This document shows, one piece after another, positions 1 through 11,023 of a DNA stretch of 64,000 nucleotides (position 1 is the stretch's first letter; every line of letters starts with the position of its first letter). Source of the DNA: Diabrotica undecimpunctata (taxonomy: Eukaryota; Arthropoda; Insecta; Coleoptera; Chrysomelidae). The stretch spans positions 80,638,263-80,702,262 of the forward strand of contig NC_092803.1 in NCBI RefSeq assembly GCF_040954645.1, in the 5' to 3' direction. A model generated the notes under the pieces. It had not been told where the DNA came from and searched no databases. It worked only from the letters and a program-made list of their open reading frames with translations. Position numbers and translations under genes: made by a program.

Positions 1-144
1 GATTCATGTGGCTTTATTGTCTTTGAGTTTTAGGACGGCATTTGACACTTCTATTATTGTTGGGTCTTCACTGTGTAGTTGACAATGTAGATTTTGTTGA
101 TTGTCTATGTTGTAACCTCCTTCAATATCGTGTATATAATATAT

Positions 145-151
<7 letters not shown>

Positions 152-203
<52 letters not shown>
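152..203. repeat. (TA)n microsatellite
   Basis: Uninterrupted TA dinucleotides, with degenerate TA-rich sequence on both sides. Confidence 0.95.
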
Positions 204-206
<3 letters not shown>

Positions 207-244
207 GATATAATAATATTGTACCTATAGTATGATATAATCCG

Positions 245-690
245 TATAAAACGTCTTCCGACGTCCATTTTTCATTTAATTCGGTTGTTCCATTCTTCTT
301 TAAGTTCTTTCGAGCTCATTGAGTTTTTTATTCCTTCCATCCGTGTTTTCTACGGTAGTCATCTCTTCTGGATTCCTGTAGTTGTTCATAAAGGTACTTG
401 TTTCGGAAGTCTACTGTCTTTCATTCATTGGATATGTCCGTACCATTTGAGCTGCTTTCGTTATATGCCATCCATGACTGTACCTTCTATTTTCATACTT
501 TATTGCATCCATTTCGGCGACATATCTTTCTTCGATGTCTCTGTTGATCGTTGGACTTTAAGTACTAATTTTATAAAACGCACCACTAATAGACGCAAAT
601 CCTTTCATTTTAATTTCATGAATATTTTTATTCGTCACATCTCAACATTGTCCATTTCAGAATATTTATCATCAAACTGTAATCTACGTT
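245..690 (-). pseudogene. 3' tail of an RTE-like LINE reverse transcriptase (decayed)
   Basis: Read on the minus strand in shifting frames, this resembles the C-terminal tail of RTE-like LINE polyproteins. A block like LKWYGHIQ is followed by RLPK, GIQKR, an MEGI..SM segment and an EWNNRI block, the usual WYGH...RLP...W.EGI...W..R order. Several stops and frame changes make it non-functional. No catalytic residues are included because the RT core is missing. The plus-strand open frame over 285-692 is taken as a shadow. The LINE clade is uncertain. Confidence 0.5.
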
Positions 691-2000
691 AAAAGCCAAT
701 TTGACAGTAAAAAAAAACAAAAATAAACAAAAAAAAATATAAGACAAAAAAACCAATAGGTACTGTGACCTCAAAATATCTTGTTATACATTATTTTGTA
801 ATAAAATTTTATAAAAGTTTGTCTTCGATTTGATTGTTATGAATCATTTACAGGACGATTATTTGTTACCTGTATGTACCCTTGCTAAGTTGTGAATTAA
901 TTATTCAATAAATAATATTACTCTGGTATACTCGTATTATTCTAATTACCCCATAACCGCACTGAATAGAAAACCGCCCGATCGCTTTATTGTATAGACA
1001 AAAGACTTTTCACCACAGGGGGTTTTAAGTAGGTATAAATATAAAATCTAGTACAAGATGACATTTAGAATATTCTTCGTGAATAGATTTTGTTTTCGTA
1101 AAGAAAGATATTTTTGAAATAGATATCTCACTGAATTTTACCGTTAGGATTTTCGAGGATAAGCCTTAATACTGTGTATTACGTATATCATATTCTTTAA
1201 AATTATTCCAAACCAAATAACTCAATTTTATTAGTTTTGCCCCTTGTCCCCTTTACTTGTCTTGCTGTTTTTAGCGCTCTGTGGTTATAGTTTTTCGAGC
1301 AAAAATACAAGAGAGGGAATCTAATAGTTATGAAAAGGAGACCAAAATTCATAAAAGTGGCCTCTTAATATGGCGGACATATTCTGAAATGTAAAGGCGC
1401 CAAATTTAAATTTAACGACACTTCACAATAATCATACAGTGGTTTAAGAGTTCTAATTTATCTAATAGAATTGGTACAAAGTTTGAAAATTTTAATATAA
1501 TGATTGTTTTAATTAGGAAAATATTTTTTTAGGTTTTTTTATAAGGTCATAAAATAGTAGCTATAAAATATTTTTCAGAATGTGTCTTAGACAAGAAAGT
1601 TTTAATTAAATAATAACCATAATAGTCTAAAATGTGACACAATTGTGAAAAAACTTCAATATAAATAAGCTTTCATGTGACAGTTGGGACAAAAAATAAC
1701 ATAACCCAACTAAATTTGATTTCTTAAACAAGGAAAAAAACTCTCCTTGTTTAATGTGGCCTCTCAAAATGACACTTCCCGTCTAACAATATTTTTGCCC
1801 CCACTACCTTTACATTCCCTCTTCTGTCTTTTTGTTCGATGTTATAATTAGCCTGTTTCTTTATTATAATTTTCTTTAATTTTAATACCTTTTTTAAAAT
1901 TTTGATGTATATTTTTTTGTTAAGAATTTTCTTTCATTTATGTATTCACTTTTATACATAGGTGTAGATAAAAAATACAAATACTTTAATCAAAAGGATA
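691..2000. other. No recognisable gene; 3' flank of the Gr last exon
   Basis: AT-rich sequence without a convincing open frame or repeat. It lies directly downstream, on the minus strand, of the Gr stop codon. A minus-strand AATAAA lies near 1860 and could serve as a polyadenylation signal, but this is weak in such AT-rich DNA. Confidence 0.5.
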
Positions 2001-2282
2001 TTACAAAGTTGCATTATCCATTTGTAAAATAATGATAAAATAATTTAAGGCTATACTCATAATGCTAAACAGAGCGCCTCTTTGTATCTCATAAAATCCC
2101 GCAGCTGTAAATTTGGGAGGACATTTTTTACAAAAGTTGATCAAGTACTTTAGTCTTTCCACACTTTTTGGGTGTTCCAGAGTCCAATAATAATTATCCA
2201 AGAGTTCATAACAAGCAGGCACGATGTTCTTTCCTTCTGTGGTAGCTAAGTCGCATGACATGATACAGAATACTGTTACTAC
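2001..2282 (-). CDS. Gustatory receptor (7tm_7) last exon, probably shared
   Basis: Encodes 93 residues and a TAA stop, with no internal disruption. It begins straight after a tttttcag acceptor (minus strand, 2283-2290) in phase 0. Residues 1-12 complete TM6. A long intracellular segment follows (CDLATTEGKNI, then YELLDN). Residues 58-88 carry the Gr C-terminal pattern: FTAAGFYEIQRG, then a TM7 helix (LFSIMSIALNYFIIIL) and QM where most Grs have QF. The TYxxxxxQF signature is degenerate here. Grs are ligand-gated cation channels in taste-neuron dendrites. The exon alone cannot be a receptor. Suitable upstream exons with matching phase-0 donors lie on the same strand at 19148-19996 and 51744-52592, and either joined product would be 376 residues, normal for a Gr. 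The ligand cannot be inferred. Confidence 0.8.
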   Translation of the reverse strand, partial: VVTVFCIMSCDLATTEGKNIVPACYELLDNYYWTLEHPKSVERLKYLINFCKKCPPKFTAAGFYEIQRGALFSIMSIALNYFIIILQMDNATL

Positions 2283-2593
2283 CTGAAAAATATTAAAGAT
2301 TTTTATTAAAATTAAAATTTTAATTAAAAAAATATCAAGACCGTGCATAATGATATGAAATTAATCACTTTACAAGCAGTTTCTACAAAATATGTATTTT
2401 ACAGTCTTTTCCTCGATTATGAGACATCGGATTTTATTTTCCTCTTAATTATAAATGGATCCCAGTTCCTTTCATTAATGCTTAAAATTTCTATATTGGT
2501 AAAATGATGAATATTTTTAAGAGAATTTCATTTCCTCTGCGTTCTTTCTATGATTTTTAAGCATCCTTCCGAAATAACCACAGTGTGAAATCC

Positions 2594-2988
2594 AAGGGTA
2601 CCACCACGCGCAGAGAGCATGCTTTAAGACACCTCGATGCGTACGATGCGGAGAAAATCACTCCACAAAAAATTGCCAAATGCCCCGAGAACAGAAGGCA
2701 AAATGTGCCATCTGCCAGGGACAACACCAGGCAAACTTTAGAGGATGCCCCGGATGTCCAACCTGGACACAGGACAGCAAACAACCACAAAGACAACAAG
2801 CCCTGCAAAAAAGGCCGCAACAAACATCAAGCAGACCTTCCTACGCAGAGACAGCGAAAGCGCAAAATACCGAGAACACCATCTTGATCTCGAAACAACA
2901 GCAGGACGGACTAGTGAACTCAGTTAAGGAACTAGTCACTAGAATTATCCACGAGGCGATCGCAGACATAAAGCTAGCACTGAACTAG
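2594..2988 (+). pseudogene. Jockey ORF1 (Gag-like nucleic-acid-binding protein), C-terminal part
   Basis: The frame ending at the tag at 2986-2988 reads zinc-knuckle-like blocks: CFKTPRCVRCGENHSTKNC, then CAICQGQHQANFRGCPGC. A Q/T-rich linker and an acidic helix (VKELVTRIIHEAI) follow. Knuckles of this form bind LINE RNA in the ribonucleoprotein. The N-terminus is missing through 5' truncation at 2594. Other open frames over the same bases are shadows. Confidence 0.75.
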
Positions 2989-2991
2989 TGC

Positions 2992-5502
2992 AAGCAAATA
3001 GGGGATACTTGAGAATAGGCTCCTGTAACCCAGGAGGCATAAGGATCAACTAGAATATACTGGACGAACTGGCCAATAGATATGAAATGGATATCGTGGC
3101 AATACAGGAAACAAAGCTCAGGAACAACATCAACATCAAGTTTCCGGGCTACGACATATACAGGAACGATAACACAGCAAATCAGGTGGCACAGCAATAT
3201 TAGTGAAAAAAGGCATAGGTCATATCGGAATTCTAACACCACAACTAAATACTATGCAAGCAACAACAGTAAGAATACAAATGAGGCAAGGAGAAGTCAG
3301 AATTACCTCTGCCTACGTAAGACCACAAGATCTACTGATCGAAGACGATCTAAATACGTTCCTAAACGACGAACCCTCAATTATAATAGAATACCTAAAT
3401 GCAAGATCCCCAAACTGGAACGACAGAGCTACGAACAGAAATGAAAGACTACTAAACACATACTTAGAAAACAATGACGACGTTATGGCAATGGGCCCTA
3501 TAGACCCAACACACTACCCAGGAAACGGACTTTCTACACACACAGACATTGTAGTAGCAAGAAACCTAGGACTACAATCAGAATTACAAACATTAAACGA
3601 AGGCACAACGGACCACAACCCCATCCTATTAGAACTAGGAACGTGGGAAGAGGAAAGTACAATTAAAAGAGTTAAAAAGAAAACAAAGTGGACGAACTTC
3701 AAAAGACTCGTCAGTACTAGAATAAATATAGTTCCAGTGATAGACAACCCACGAGAAATAGAAGACAGAGTCCTAGAGTTGGAAAACATCCAACAAGCAC
3801 TCAGTAACAGCACTACAGAAGAGGAAGTAGAAATGCACAAGGAAAGATTTAAGGATATACCGCAAGAAATAAAAGATTTAATAAGGGAAAAGAACAGAGC
3901 AAAGCAAACAGCAAGAAGGACAGGAACCAGGCGGACTAAAATAGAGCAAAAAGGTTAAACAGAGAGGTCAAGACAGCACTACAACAACACCGTAGTAAAA
4001 GCTGGGAAAACCACATAATAGATATGGAGGAACAAGGACCAAATATGCAAAATATTTGGAGGCTTCAGAGAATACTGAGAAATGAGAGAAAGCCAATCCC
4101 TCCATTACATGGAGAAAACGGAACAGTCTACACTACAGTGGAAAAAGCAGAGGTAATGAGGAGTACTCTCGAGAGAGAGTGTACATTAAACTACCACCCA
4201 GACGAGGACATCGACTTCATAGAAGAAGTCGAAAGACAAAGAGAAAGACCCGAAAATCCAAACGAAATCATCCCTTTTACATCACCGGAGGAGATACACG
4301 AGCTAATTAAAAACAGCTAGCCGAAAAAGGCACCTGGTCCAGATCAAATAACGAACAGGGCTCTAAAATACTTACCAGCGAGAGCCATCGTATATTTAAC
4401 AAGTATAATCAATGCGATGCTAAGATTCAAGAAATACCCAAACATATGGAAAGAGGCCCATGTCATAATGTTACCAAAGCCCGGAAAAAACAGCACATTC
4501 CCGCAAAACTACAGGCCAATAAGCTTGCTACCTGCAATCAGCAAGATTATAGAGAGAGTAAAACTCAGGAAACTCCAAGCTGAAACGGACAGACTAGATA
4601 TAATATCCGAAGCCCAATTCGGTTTTAGATCAGAACACTCCAGTGAGCTACAAGTACTCAGATTAACAGAGTACATAGCAGCTAGATTTAATGATAAACA
4701 ATACACAGGAGCTGCCTTCCTAGATGTAAGCAAAGCTCTCAACAGTCTGGCATAAAGGACTAATCTACAAAATGAGAAGATACGGCTACAGCGGAGCAAT
4801 GGCAAGACTAATCTCTTCGTACTTGAGCAATCGTAGTTTCAGAGTTCGAATAGAACAAGTCCTATCTAAACTCGGGAACCCGGAGGCTGGAGTGTCACAG
4901 GGAGCGTACTGTCACCTCTACTGTAGAGGATATACACAGCAGATATACCGAGAACACCAGGTACATTACTAAGCCTCTATGTCGACGACACAGCGATAGC
5001 GGCCAAACACAGAAATGTAGACATAGCAATAAACAACTTACAAACAGCGCTGGATGACATAGAAGAATAGAGTTTAAAATGAAAAATCGCTATAAACTCC
5101 ATAAAAACACAGGATGTACTTTTCAAAAAGAGGCACCAACAACCAGAAGAACAGGTGACTGTGCAAGACAATCCCATCGAGTGGAAAAGCGAAGCAAAAT
5201 ATCTCGGAGTAATCACGAACAAAGGTTTAACGTTTAGTAAACACGTAGACGCTACAATACAAAAAGCCAAGATGGCAGGAGCATCAATAAGAGGCCTAGC
5301 AGGAAGAAAAAGCAAACTCAGAATTAAAACCAAAATAAGATTAATAAATAGTATAATTCTTCCTATACTAACATATGCATATCTCGCATGGGGACACATA
5401 TGTAACACAACAAAAAAGAAACTACAAGCGGCACATAACAGCAGCCTAAGAGAAGCAGACAACGTTCCGAGATACATTGCAGAAAGATTCCTCTTCAGAT
5501 AA
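2992..5502 (+). pseudogene. Jockey ORF2: endonuclease plus reverse transcriptase (broken)
   Basis: Starts a few bases after the ORF1 stop. The endonuclease opens with LRIGSCNPGG, then DIVAIQETKL with the catalytic E near 3110, and later THYPGNG, LSTHTDIV and TTDHNPILLEL near 3610, the active-site H region. The RT begins at KAPGPDQITN (4327) and continues with LPKPGKN, YRPISLLP and EAQFGFR. The catalytic box is SLYVDDTAIA at 4972-5001. A thumb segment follows (KYLGVITNKGLTF) and then ILPILTYAYLAWG. Frameshifts lie near 3060-3200, 3955, 4740 and 4950, with stops near 4320 and 5070. The active-site box itself is preserved. Confidence 0.85.
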
Positions 5503-6152
5503 TTACAACAAATTAGAGTGACTTATATAATGAAGGAAAAAGCTCGTGGACCCATTTAATTTTAAGTAGATAATTATTATACTAATATGCACTAATTCTG
5601 ATTTTATGTTCAGACATCCTACAAAGAAATCCAAAACAAACAAAAACGGCTTCAGCCACCAAAAAAATCAAAAAACTACTAACAAAAACCGGCGCAAGCC
5701 ACAAAAAAATAATAACAAAAACCATGAAAAACCCGGGCACGTAGGGCCCAACCCCTTGAGCACCAAGTCGCCAAACTGAGCCTAGCTCAGAGCGGAGACT
5801 TGAGGCTCAAGTAAGCAATTTTAGTTCGCGGATAAACCACAGTAAGATAACAGGATTATAGCGACAATGCGCTGTCCTGAGTTTTGAATTCGGTTAGGAA
5901 ACCATGTTGGAGTTTTATTAGCCAGGACTCCCACATGAAGAGCATTTGGCTGATAGTTGTGCCCCTATCGCGCATCAGAATGCTATAGGGGGGAAAGGGA
6001 TGGTCTGGAGCATTGGAGCGCGGTGGAGTGACTTCTGTTTTTACTTAAGTTAATACACCTCGTTCCAATGAATTGTTATACCCGAACGTAATTCTTAGGG
6101 GTAAAAATGTCTCACAGGCTGGGTTTAATTAAATTGCTTGCTTGCTTGCTTG
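5503..6152 (+). other. Jockey 3' UTR and (TTGC)n tail
   Basis: GC content rises here relative to the flanks. There is no open frame. It ends in four TTGC units immediately before the right target duplication. It belongs to the LINE and is not a host CpG island. Confidence 0.75.
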
Positions 6153-6165
6153 CAGTGTGAAATCC

Positions 6166-7032
6166 CCCAGTAACTACACACTTTGTAGTTCTACTGTAAG
6201 TATCACACTTTCTATTGTATTTCAGTAATATGAATAGTTCCATGGACTTTAATTAGTTTATTTTTATCTAATTAAAGTAATATACTTTTAATAATGTAAA
6301 TCAAATATCCGATAAGTTAAAGTGTCAGGAATTTTTTATTCGTGGCAAGGCTGATTTTACATTTTTATGTTCAGTTATATTTCAACTTTTAGGTCAAGAA
6401 ACCACAAAATTTAAGTGCAACCTTAAGATCAATCATTGAAACAAAACCAGTTAATGATATCAAGTTAATATTATGATTTTCAGAAGTTTTGCGCATCCTA
6501 TTCGCTCCGTGCAGCTGAACAAGTATCACCATCTATCGGTTATTATATCATCACCATAAGGTTTACACCATTGAAAACATTTATAAATCTGCAGTAATAA
6601 AATTATAAATTTGTAATTAATCGTTATTATTGTCTATACATTAATTATTTTTATATAAATATCGATTTCGTCGAATTTATGTAACACAAATAGATTTGTT
6701 GACTGTTCAAAATTTGTATGTTTTTACAAACACATAAGTTGGATTTATATACTACAAATATTTTACAAGATTATTATGTATATTTTTAAACAATAATATA
6801 ACAACAATTTATATATTTTAAAATTATTATATCAATTTATATAATTACGGAGTTTATTCGTACTAAAAACGAATTTCAGTAATTAAGTATTTCAATATTG
6901 ATTTTTCGAGATCCTAATTCTAACCTTACTTTCGCAATTACTACAGGTTTTGCAGATTTACTGTTGTAAATATATAAATTACCAACTAGTTTACGAATAA
7001 GTTTAAGCTGCTGCATGTGAAACCCAAATATA
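6166..7032. other. No recognisable gene
   Basis: AT-rich intron-type sequence between the Jockey element and the mariner. No coding signature or repeat structure was seen. Confidence 0.6.
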
Positions 7033-7361
7033 CAGTGATGAGTGTCTTACCACCTGGCTTTTTAACATAAGAGATAGAAAACACAGTTACCTTGTGAAAT
7101 AAAAAGAGATGAAACTCGTAGAGGTGAGAAATAATCTGAGAAACCTATAATTTATATTACATTACATTACCACTATCGATAGTCTCACGTATTTCCATTT
7201 TTTAATTTCGCATAAAGTAAAAACTGATTGACCACATTAAAGCAAAAATGTGAATAAAATAATTTAATTATTAGTGATTATTTAATCTAAAGTTTTAAAT
7301 TATTAACCAAGAATAATTTCTACTATGGTTGCATACACTCTTGTCACGGAATAATTATAAA

Positions 7362-7437
7362 TCCTTCGTGGATTAGTGGTAAGAATTCGACATTGCGACA
7401 CAGACATCGCAGACGATTAGAGTTCAAAACCCACATG
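7362..7437 (+). other. tRNA-like block in left end of mariner
   Basis: Contains an A-box-like tggattagtggtaag and, 41 bases on, a B-box-like gagttcaaaacc. An oligo-T run follows at 7442-7455, as in a Pol III transcription unit. It lies about 330-390 bp inside the left end. No clean cloverleaf was drawn, so it is not called as a tRNA gene. Confidence 0.35.
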
Positions 7438-7756
7438 TGGTTTTCTTTTTTTTTTTAATAATTTGAAATTATGCAAAGATCGTTTTGCTTGATCACTAAA
7501 CATTTATGTCAGTCGTTACTAGTATTAGAAGTGTTTAAAGTTAAAGCAAAAAATCTTATTGACACAACAGTATCGTCGTACGTTCGAAAATAAAGTAAAA
7601 ATTCTTCAAAATTAAAAGAACTTTTAAAGAATGTTTAAATAAGTAAAAATACTACAAAAATAAAAAAATATTCTAAATAAACGTATTTACAATATGTTCA
7701 AATAAGCCTTCATTAGCAGCAGAACAATAACCCAAACTGTCACTAAAGAATTATAA

Positions 7757-8635
7757 AAGTCTGATGGATCAGAGTTCAAGGCACGATCTTCTCATCATAT
7801 CTCCGTGGTCACTAATCAATCGATTAGGCAAAGTCGCACTGAGATATTCACTGACGATGCGAGAATTATGTGCAGGACAACCATCGTGTTGAAACCATAT
7901 GGAATCGAAAGGTATTGGTAAATTACGAAGGGCTGGGACAATTTCATTTTGTAGAAGTTCCAAGTATTTCCGCCCAGTCAACATACTGTCTATAAAAAAT
8001 GAACCAATGACATGATTCCCTATTATGCCTCCCCAAACATTTACTTTTCGAAGGCGCTGGGTACGAGCGACATAAATCTGACGAGGATTTCCTCGAGACC
8101 AATACCTAGCATTGATTGAATTGTGACGGCCATGCAATGAAAACGTACATTCATCGGTGAACAAAACGTTCTCTAAAAAATGTTCATCTTGATGTGACAT
8201 TTCCATTGCAGTTTGACAAAATTCTAAACGTCTATATTGATCCCCAGGGAATTGTTCGTTGGATTTATGAAGTTTATAGGGACGTTATCGATGTCTTTAC
8301 AAAATTTCACCTACTCTAAATCTTGGAATTCCATATTGTTCTCCGAGACGAAATGTTGATTGGGTAGGATTTTGCTCAATACTTGCACAAATCAAAGTGT
8401 CCCTTAGTTCCAAATCTGGATTTACCTCTCTTCTTCTGCGAACTCCTGTTGAAGCGAACACGGTCCATAAGTAAAAAAATTATGTATAATAGACTGAATT
8501 GTTGATCGTGCTGGAGCCGGCCTATTTGGAAACATATTTACAAATTGTTGTCTAATCATGTTGTCTGATAATCCATTCACATTTCAGACAACAATTTGCA
8601 CTTTTTCCTCGACCGTTAAAATCCTTTTTACGAAT
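7757..8635 (-). pseudogene. mariner-family transposase (DDE), broken
   Basis: A helix-turn-helix region starts near 8635 (TVEEKVQIVV, then MFPNRPAPARSTI) and a second DNA-binding part is near 8400 (SIEQNPTQSTFRLGEQYGI). The catalytic core holds the first Asp in LFTDECTFSLHG and the second in FQHDGCPAHNSR, both intact. Two stops and frame changes lie near 8280-8310. The frame stops at 7769, before the third Asp region, with only a scrambled trace beyond it. The family cuts and pastes at TA. This copy cannot make an active enzyme. Confidence 0.85.
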
Positions 8636-8868
8636 TGTTTTTTCAATAAAAAGTTTCTGTTTACCGTAAAAAACACTTCTCGATGTGTTATTATTTTTGA
8701 TAACTGAAGACTGTAAAACTGGAATTGAATTTGAAATTTTTTGTATTTCTATTTTATAACATTGGAATAAGAATAAATTGTAAATATTAAGTTTTTCGAA
8801 AACTTGTTACCTAATATGTATCATATTTTCTATTATTTTTGATTGAGTAAAACAAAAAATTTTACCCT

Positions 8869-8932
8869 GGGTGTGAATTGAACCCCAATCTTCTTGTCAA
8901 TAGATAACGTCTCTAACTATTACACCAATTAA
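8869..8932 (-). other. tRNA-like block in right end of mariner
   Basis: On the minus strand, an A-box-like ttggtgtaatagttagaga is followed by a B-box-like ggggttcaattcacaccc. It lies about 370 bp inside the right end, mirroring the left block in orientation and offset. It is the more tRNA-like of the two. Confidence 0.35.
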
Positions 8933-9305
8933 AACATACATACCTTTAGTTTAGTCAAATATTTCAGTTGAGTTATTTTAATTATTAAATAAACTTAAAG
9001 ATTTATAATTTAAAATCGCTACTAATTAATGTTTTTTACTATAATATATCTTATATATAATACAATATATTTAATCATTTATTCTAACATCAGAAATTAT
9101 TAAAATAAAATATTTCCGAGGTCATCCGTATAATTATGACTGAAGTCAAATAGACACGTCTAATAACTAGCCTTAGCTTGTACTATCTCACAACTTAATC
9201 TGTCTTCTATCCTTTCCGCTATTTTGCCGGGTGGTAAGACACTCATCACTGTATATAAAAATACTTTGTTACTTGTACCTACATAAACGAACTGTACTTT
9301 CTTAA

Positions 9306-9491
9306 TTATTTGTTGAGAAACTCTTCCTCTGAATAATAAGGTCTTTCAGATAGATAAGCTTTTGTCAATTCACGGAATTTAAGAAAAGACTTTGTAGATT
9401 TAAGTTGCAAAGGAAGATGTTTGTATAATTTTTTTGCCGAATATAATATAGATTTCTTTACTAACTCAGTGGATTGAAGTAGCTTTTGCAA
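9306..9491 (-). pseudogene. C-terminal tail of a non-LTR retrotransposon polyprotein
   Basis: The 61-residue frame contains LPLQLKSTKSFLKFRELTK and ends in YYSEEEFLNK. The LP..LK....F...L..YL....YYS.EEFL arrangement is the usual end of certain LINE reverse-transcriptase proteins. Nothing upstream on the minus strand continues it, so it is an isolated fragment just outside the mariner's right end. Confidence 0.5.
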
Positions 9492-10001
9492 TGTGTTATT
9501 GTACTAAGGCCAAAAAGATACCGTATTAGATGGCGTGGCGATTCAGTACTAAAAAGTATATCATATTCTAATTTCTTGTACGAAAAATTATGAAATATTA
9601 ACTAAAACTTTAATCAATTAAAAGGCAGAGATAGAGCACGTTTTTTTAACTAAAGAAAAATTAATTAACTTCGAAAAAAGCTGATGGTTGATACAAAATT
9701 TTGTAATATAACTTCGTCAAAATTACTCTATCCAACAATATGGTGAAGGTTATAAACATTAACTGATACCTTTACACAACACGAGACAAAGGACAAACAG
9801 TTTAAAAATGATTATAAAATTGAAGAAGCTAGCTACATATTGAGTGACATCAGGAATCACTACTATAGGAAGTCAACTGATGAAATATGAAATTATTTAG
9901 ATTACTGTATGTAGATTGCATAATCTAGATCTTACACTCAAACTTATCAGTAATAATTTGGATGTTAGTTTGAGGGCAACTGAAGTAGACATAGAGTATG
10001 A
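9492..10001. other. No recognisable gene
   Basis: AT-rich sequence with no coding motif seen. Confidence 0.5.
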
Positions 10002-10641
10002 ATGTTAGAAACATGCCCTGGATCTGAAGTATTGACACAACAAGCTATTGATGTTTTAAAACAGAAATCTCAACAAAAAGTAAACGGTACTAAAATTCAT
10101 AAGATAACTAAGGCAAAGCCCAAAAAAAGAAATAAACGAGAGTCATTATCATTTAGCAGCAGCGAAGACAATGAGTCAATGTACCCAATATTCATGGCTC
10201 TGATAACACCGACGAGTTCCTGGATACACTTTTGGAATCACAGCCAGAAGTAGAAACAGCTGCATATGATGACGAGGAAGACAAAGAGAATTTGAATTCA
10301 ACAAAAAGTGTGAATGTATATGTCGGATGTTGGGTATTGGTAAAATATTGCCCAAAAAAATAAACAAGCATTATGTGGGAATTGTATCAGAAAATATGAA
10401 TGATGAGTGGATAGTTAAATTTACACGACCTCAAGGAAACAAATTTGTATGGCCAATAAACCCTGATATTGATACTGTACCACAACAGGATATTATAAAA
10501 GTACTACCAGATCCTATCAGCGACAGACGTGGAATGTACGAATTTCCAGTTATCTTTAAGGGCTTTAACATTCAACATAAACTGAAAGAAAACTTGAAGT
10601 GTTTGCTTAATTTTATTATATTTTTGTTTCCTTCGTTCTGA
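10002..10641 (+). pseudogene. C-terminal region of a pogo/jerky-type (DDE_1) transposase
   Basis: Three frame segments join into one decayed protein. The first is basic and Ser-rich (KAKPKKRNKRESLSFSSSED). A middle segment in another frame is acidic (DDEEDKENLNS) and leads into VYVGCWVLVKY. The third reads KHYVGIVSENMNDEWIVKF, later FVWPINPDIDTV, QQDIIKVLP and YEFPV. The chain Y(V/I)G.V......V.F(L/T)R......F..P...D...V...DI...LP resembles the beta-rich tail of insect pogo-like transposases. Frameshifts lie near 10185 and 10360. The DDE core is absent. The family call is moderate. Confidence 0.5.
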
Positions 10642-11023
10642 CATTGTTTTCGAAAAGTTAAAATTCTTTTGTATTTTATCAACAAAATAAATTAAAAAAA
10701 AAACACAAGTAGAGAGCCTGAATTACATTTTTATACATAAACCCCAGACTATCAAATATAATATTTACTACAAAAATATAAACTTTCTTTACATTTGCCG
10801 CGGTCCCTGGGGTAAATGTGATATATTAATATGATTTTAAAAAACATCATGCAACATTAATGACACTAAAGATTATTTAATTTCTTTCTACACAATGAAT
10901 ACAAAACCGTTCAAAAAGTATATGCTTTTTTTGATAAATTGTTGAAACGTTTCTTTACAGTGTTATATTAAATGAAAGTTAAACTAATCAAAAAGTAGAT
11001 CACATTTACCCCACTTTACCTTA
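10642..11023. other. No gene; 3' flank of the pogo-like relic
   Basis: AT-rich, with one short GC-rich block (gccgcggtccctggggtaaa) near 10797-10816. No terminal inverted repeat was recognised. Confidence 0.4.

Larger units (their letters stand above)
2594..6152 (+). mobile_element. 5'-truncated Jockey-type LINE with 13-bp target duplication
   Basis: Flanked by perfect direct repeats cagtgtgaaatcc at 2581-2593 and 6153-6165, the product of target-primed reverse transcription. The 5' end starts inside ORF1, so insertion was 5'-truncated. Order is the ORF1 zinc-knuckle end, apurinic endonuclease, reverse transcriptase, a GC-richer 3' UTR and a (TTGC)n tail. Both ORFs are broken, so the copy is dead. 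The perfect duplication makes the limits firm. Confidence 0.9.
7033..9251 (-). mobile_element. mariner-like DNA transposon with extended inverted ends
   Basis: The terminal inverted repeats cagtgatgagtgtcttacca (7033 inward, and the reverse complement ending at 9251) lie between TA target duplications. Similarity between the two ends continues inward in decayed form for about 400 bp and includes a tRNA-like block at matching offsets. One minus-strand transposase pseudogene lies inside. Total length is 2.2 kb. Confidence 0.88.

Noticed and set aside
285..692. Plus-strand 135-codon frame as a gene
   Set aside because: The minus strand carries a recognisable LINE tail, so this is the antisense shadow.
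2283..2348. Starting the Gr last-exon frame at the ATG at 2348
   Set aside because: The first 22 codons are low-complexity I/L/K sequence across a polypyrimidine-acceptor region; they are intron.
2557..2887. Alternative frames over the Jockey ORF1 region
   Set aside because: Only the frame with CxxC zinc knuckles makes sense; the others are shadows.
5640..6110. Host CpG island or promoter
   Set aside because: The GC-rich patch lies within the target-duplication limits of the Jockey LINE and ends in its tail; it is the LINE 3' UTR.
7362..7437. A genuine tRNA gene
   Set aside because: A- and B-box words are present but no clean acceptor stem or anticodon arm could be drawn, and it sits within a mariner end.
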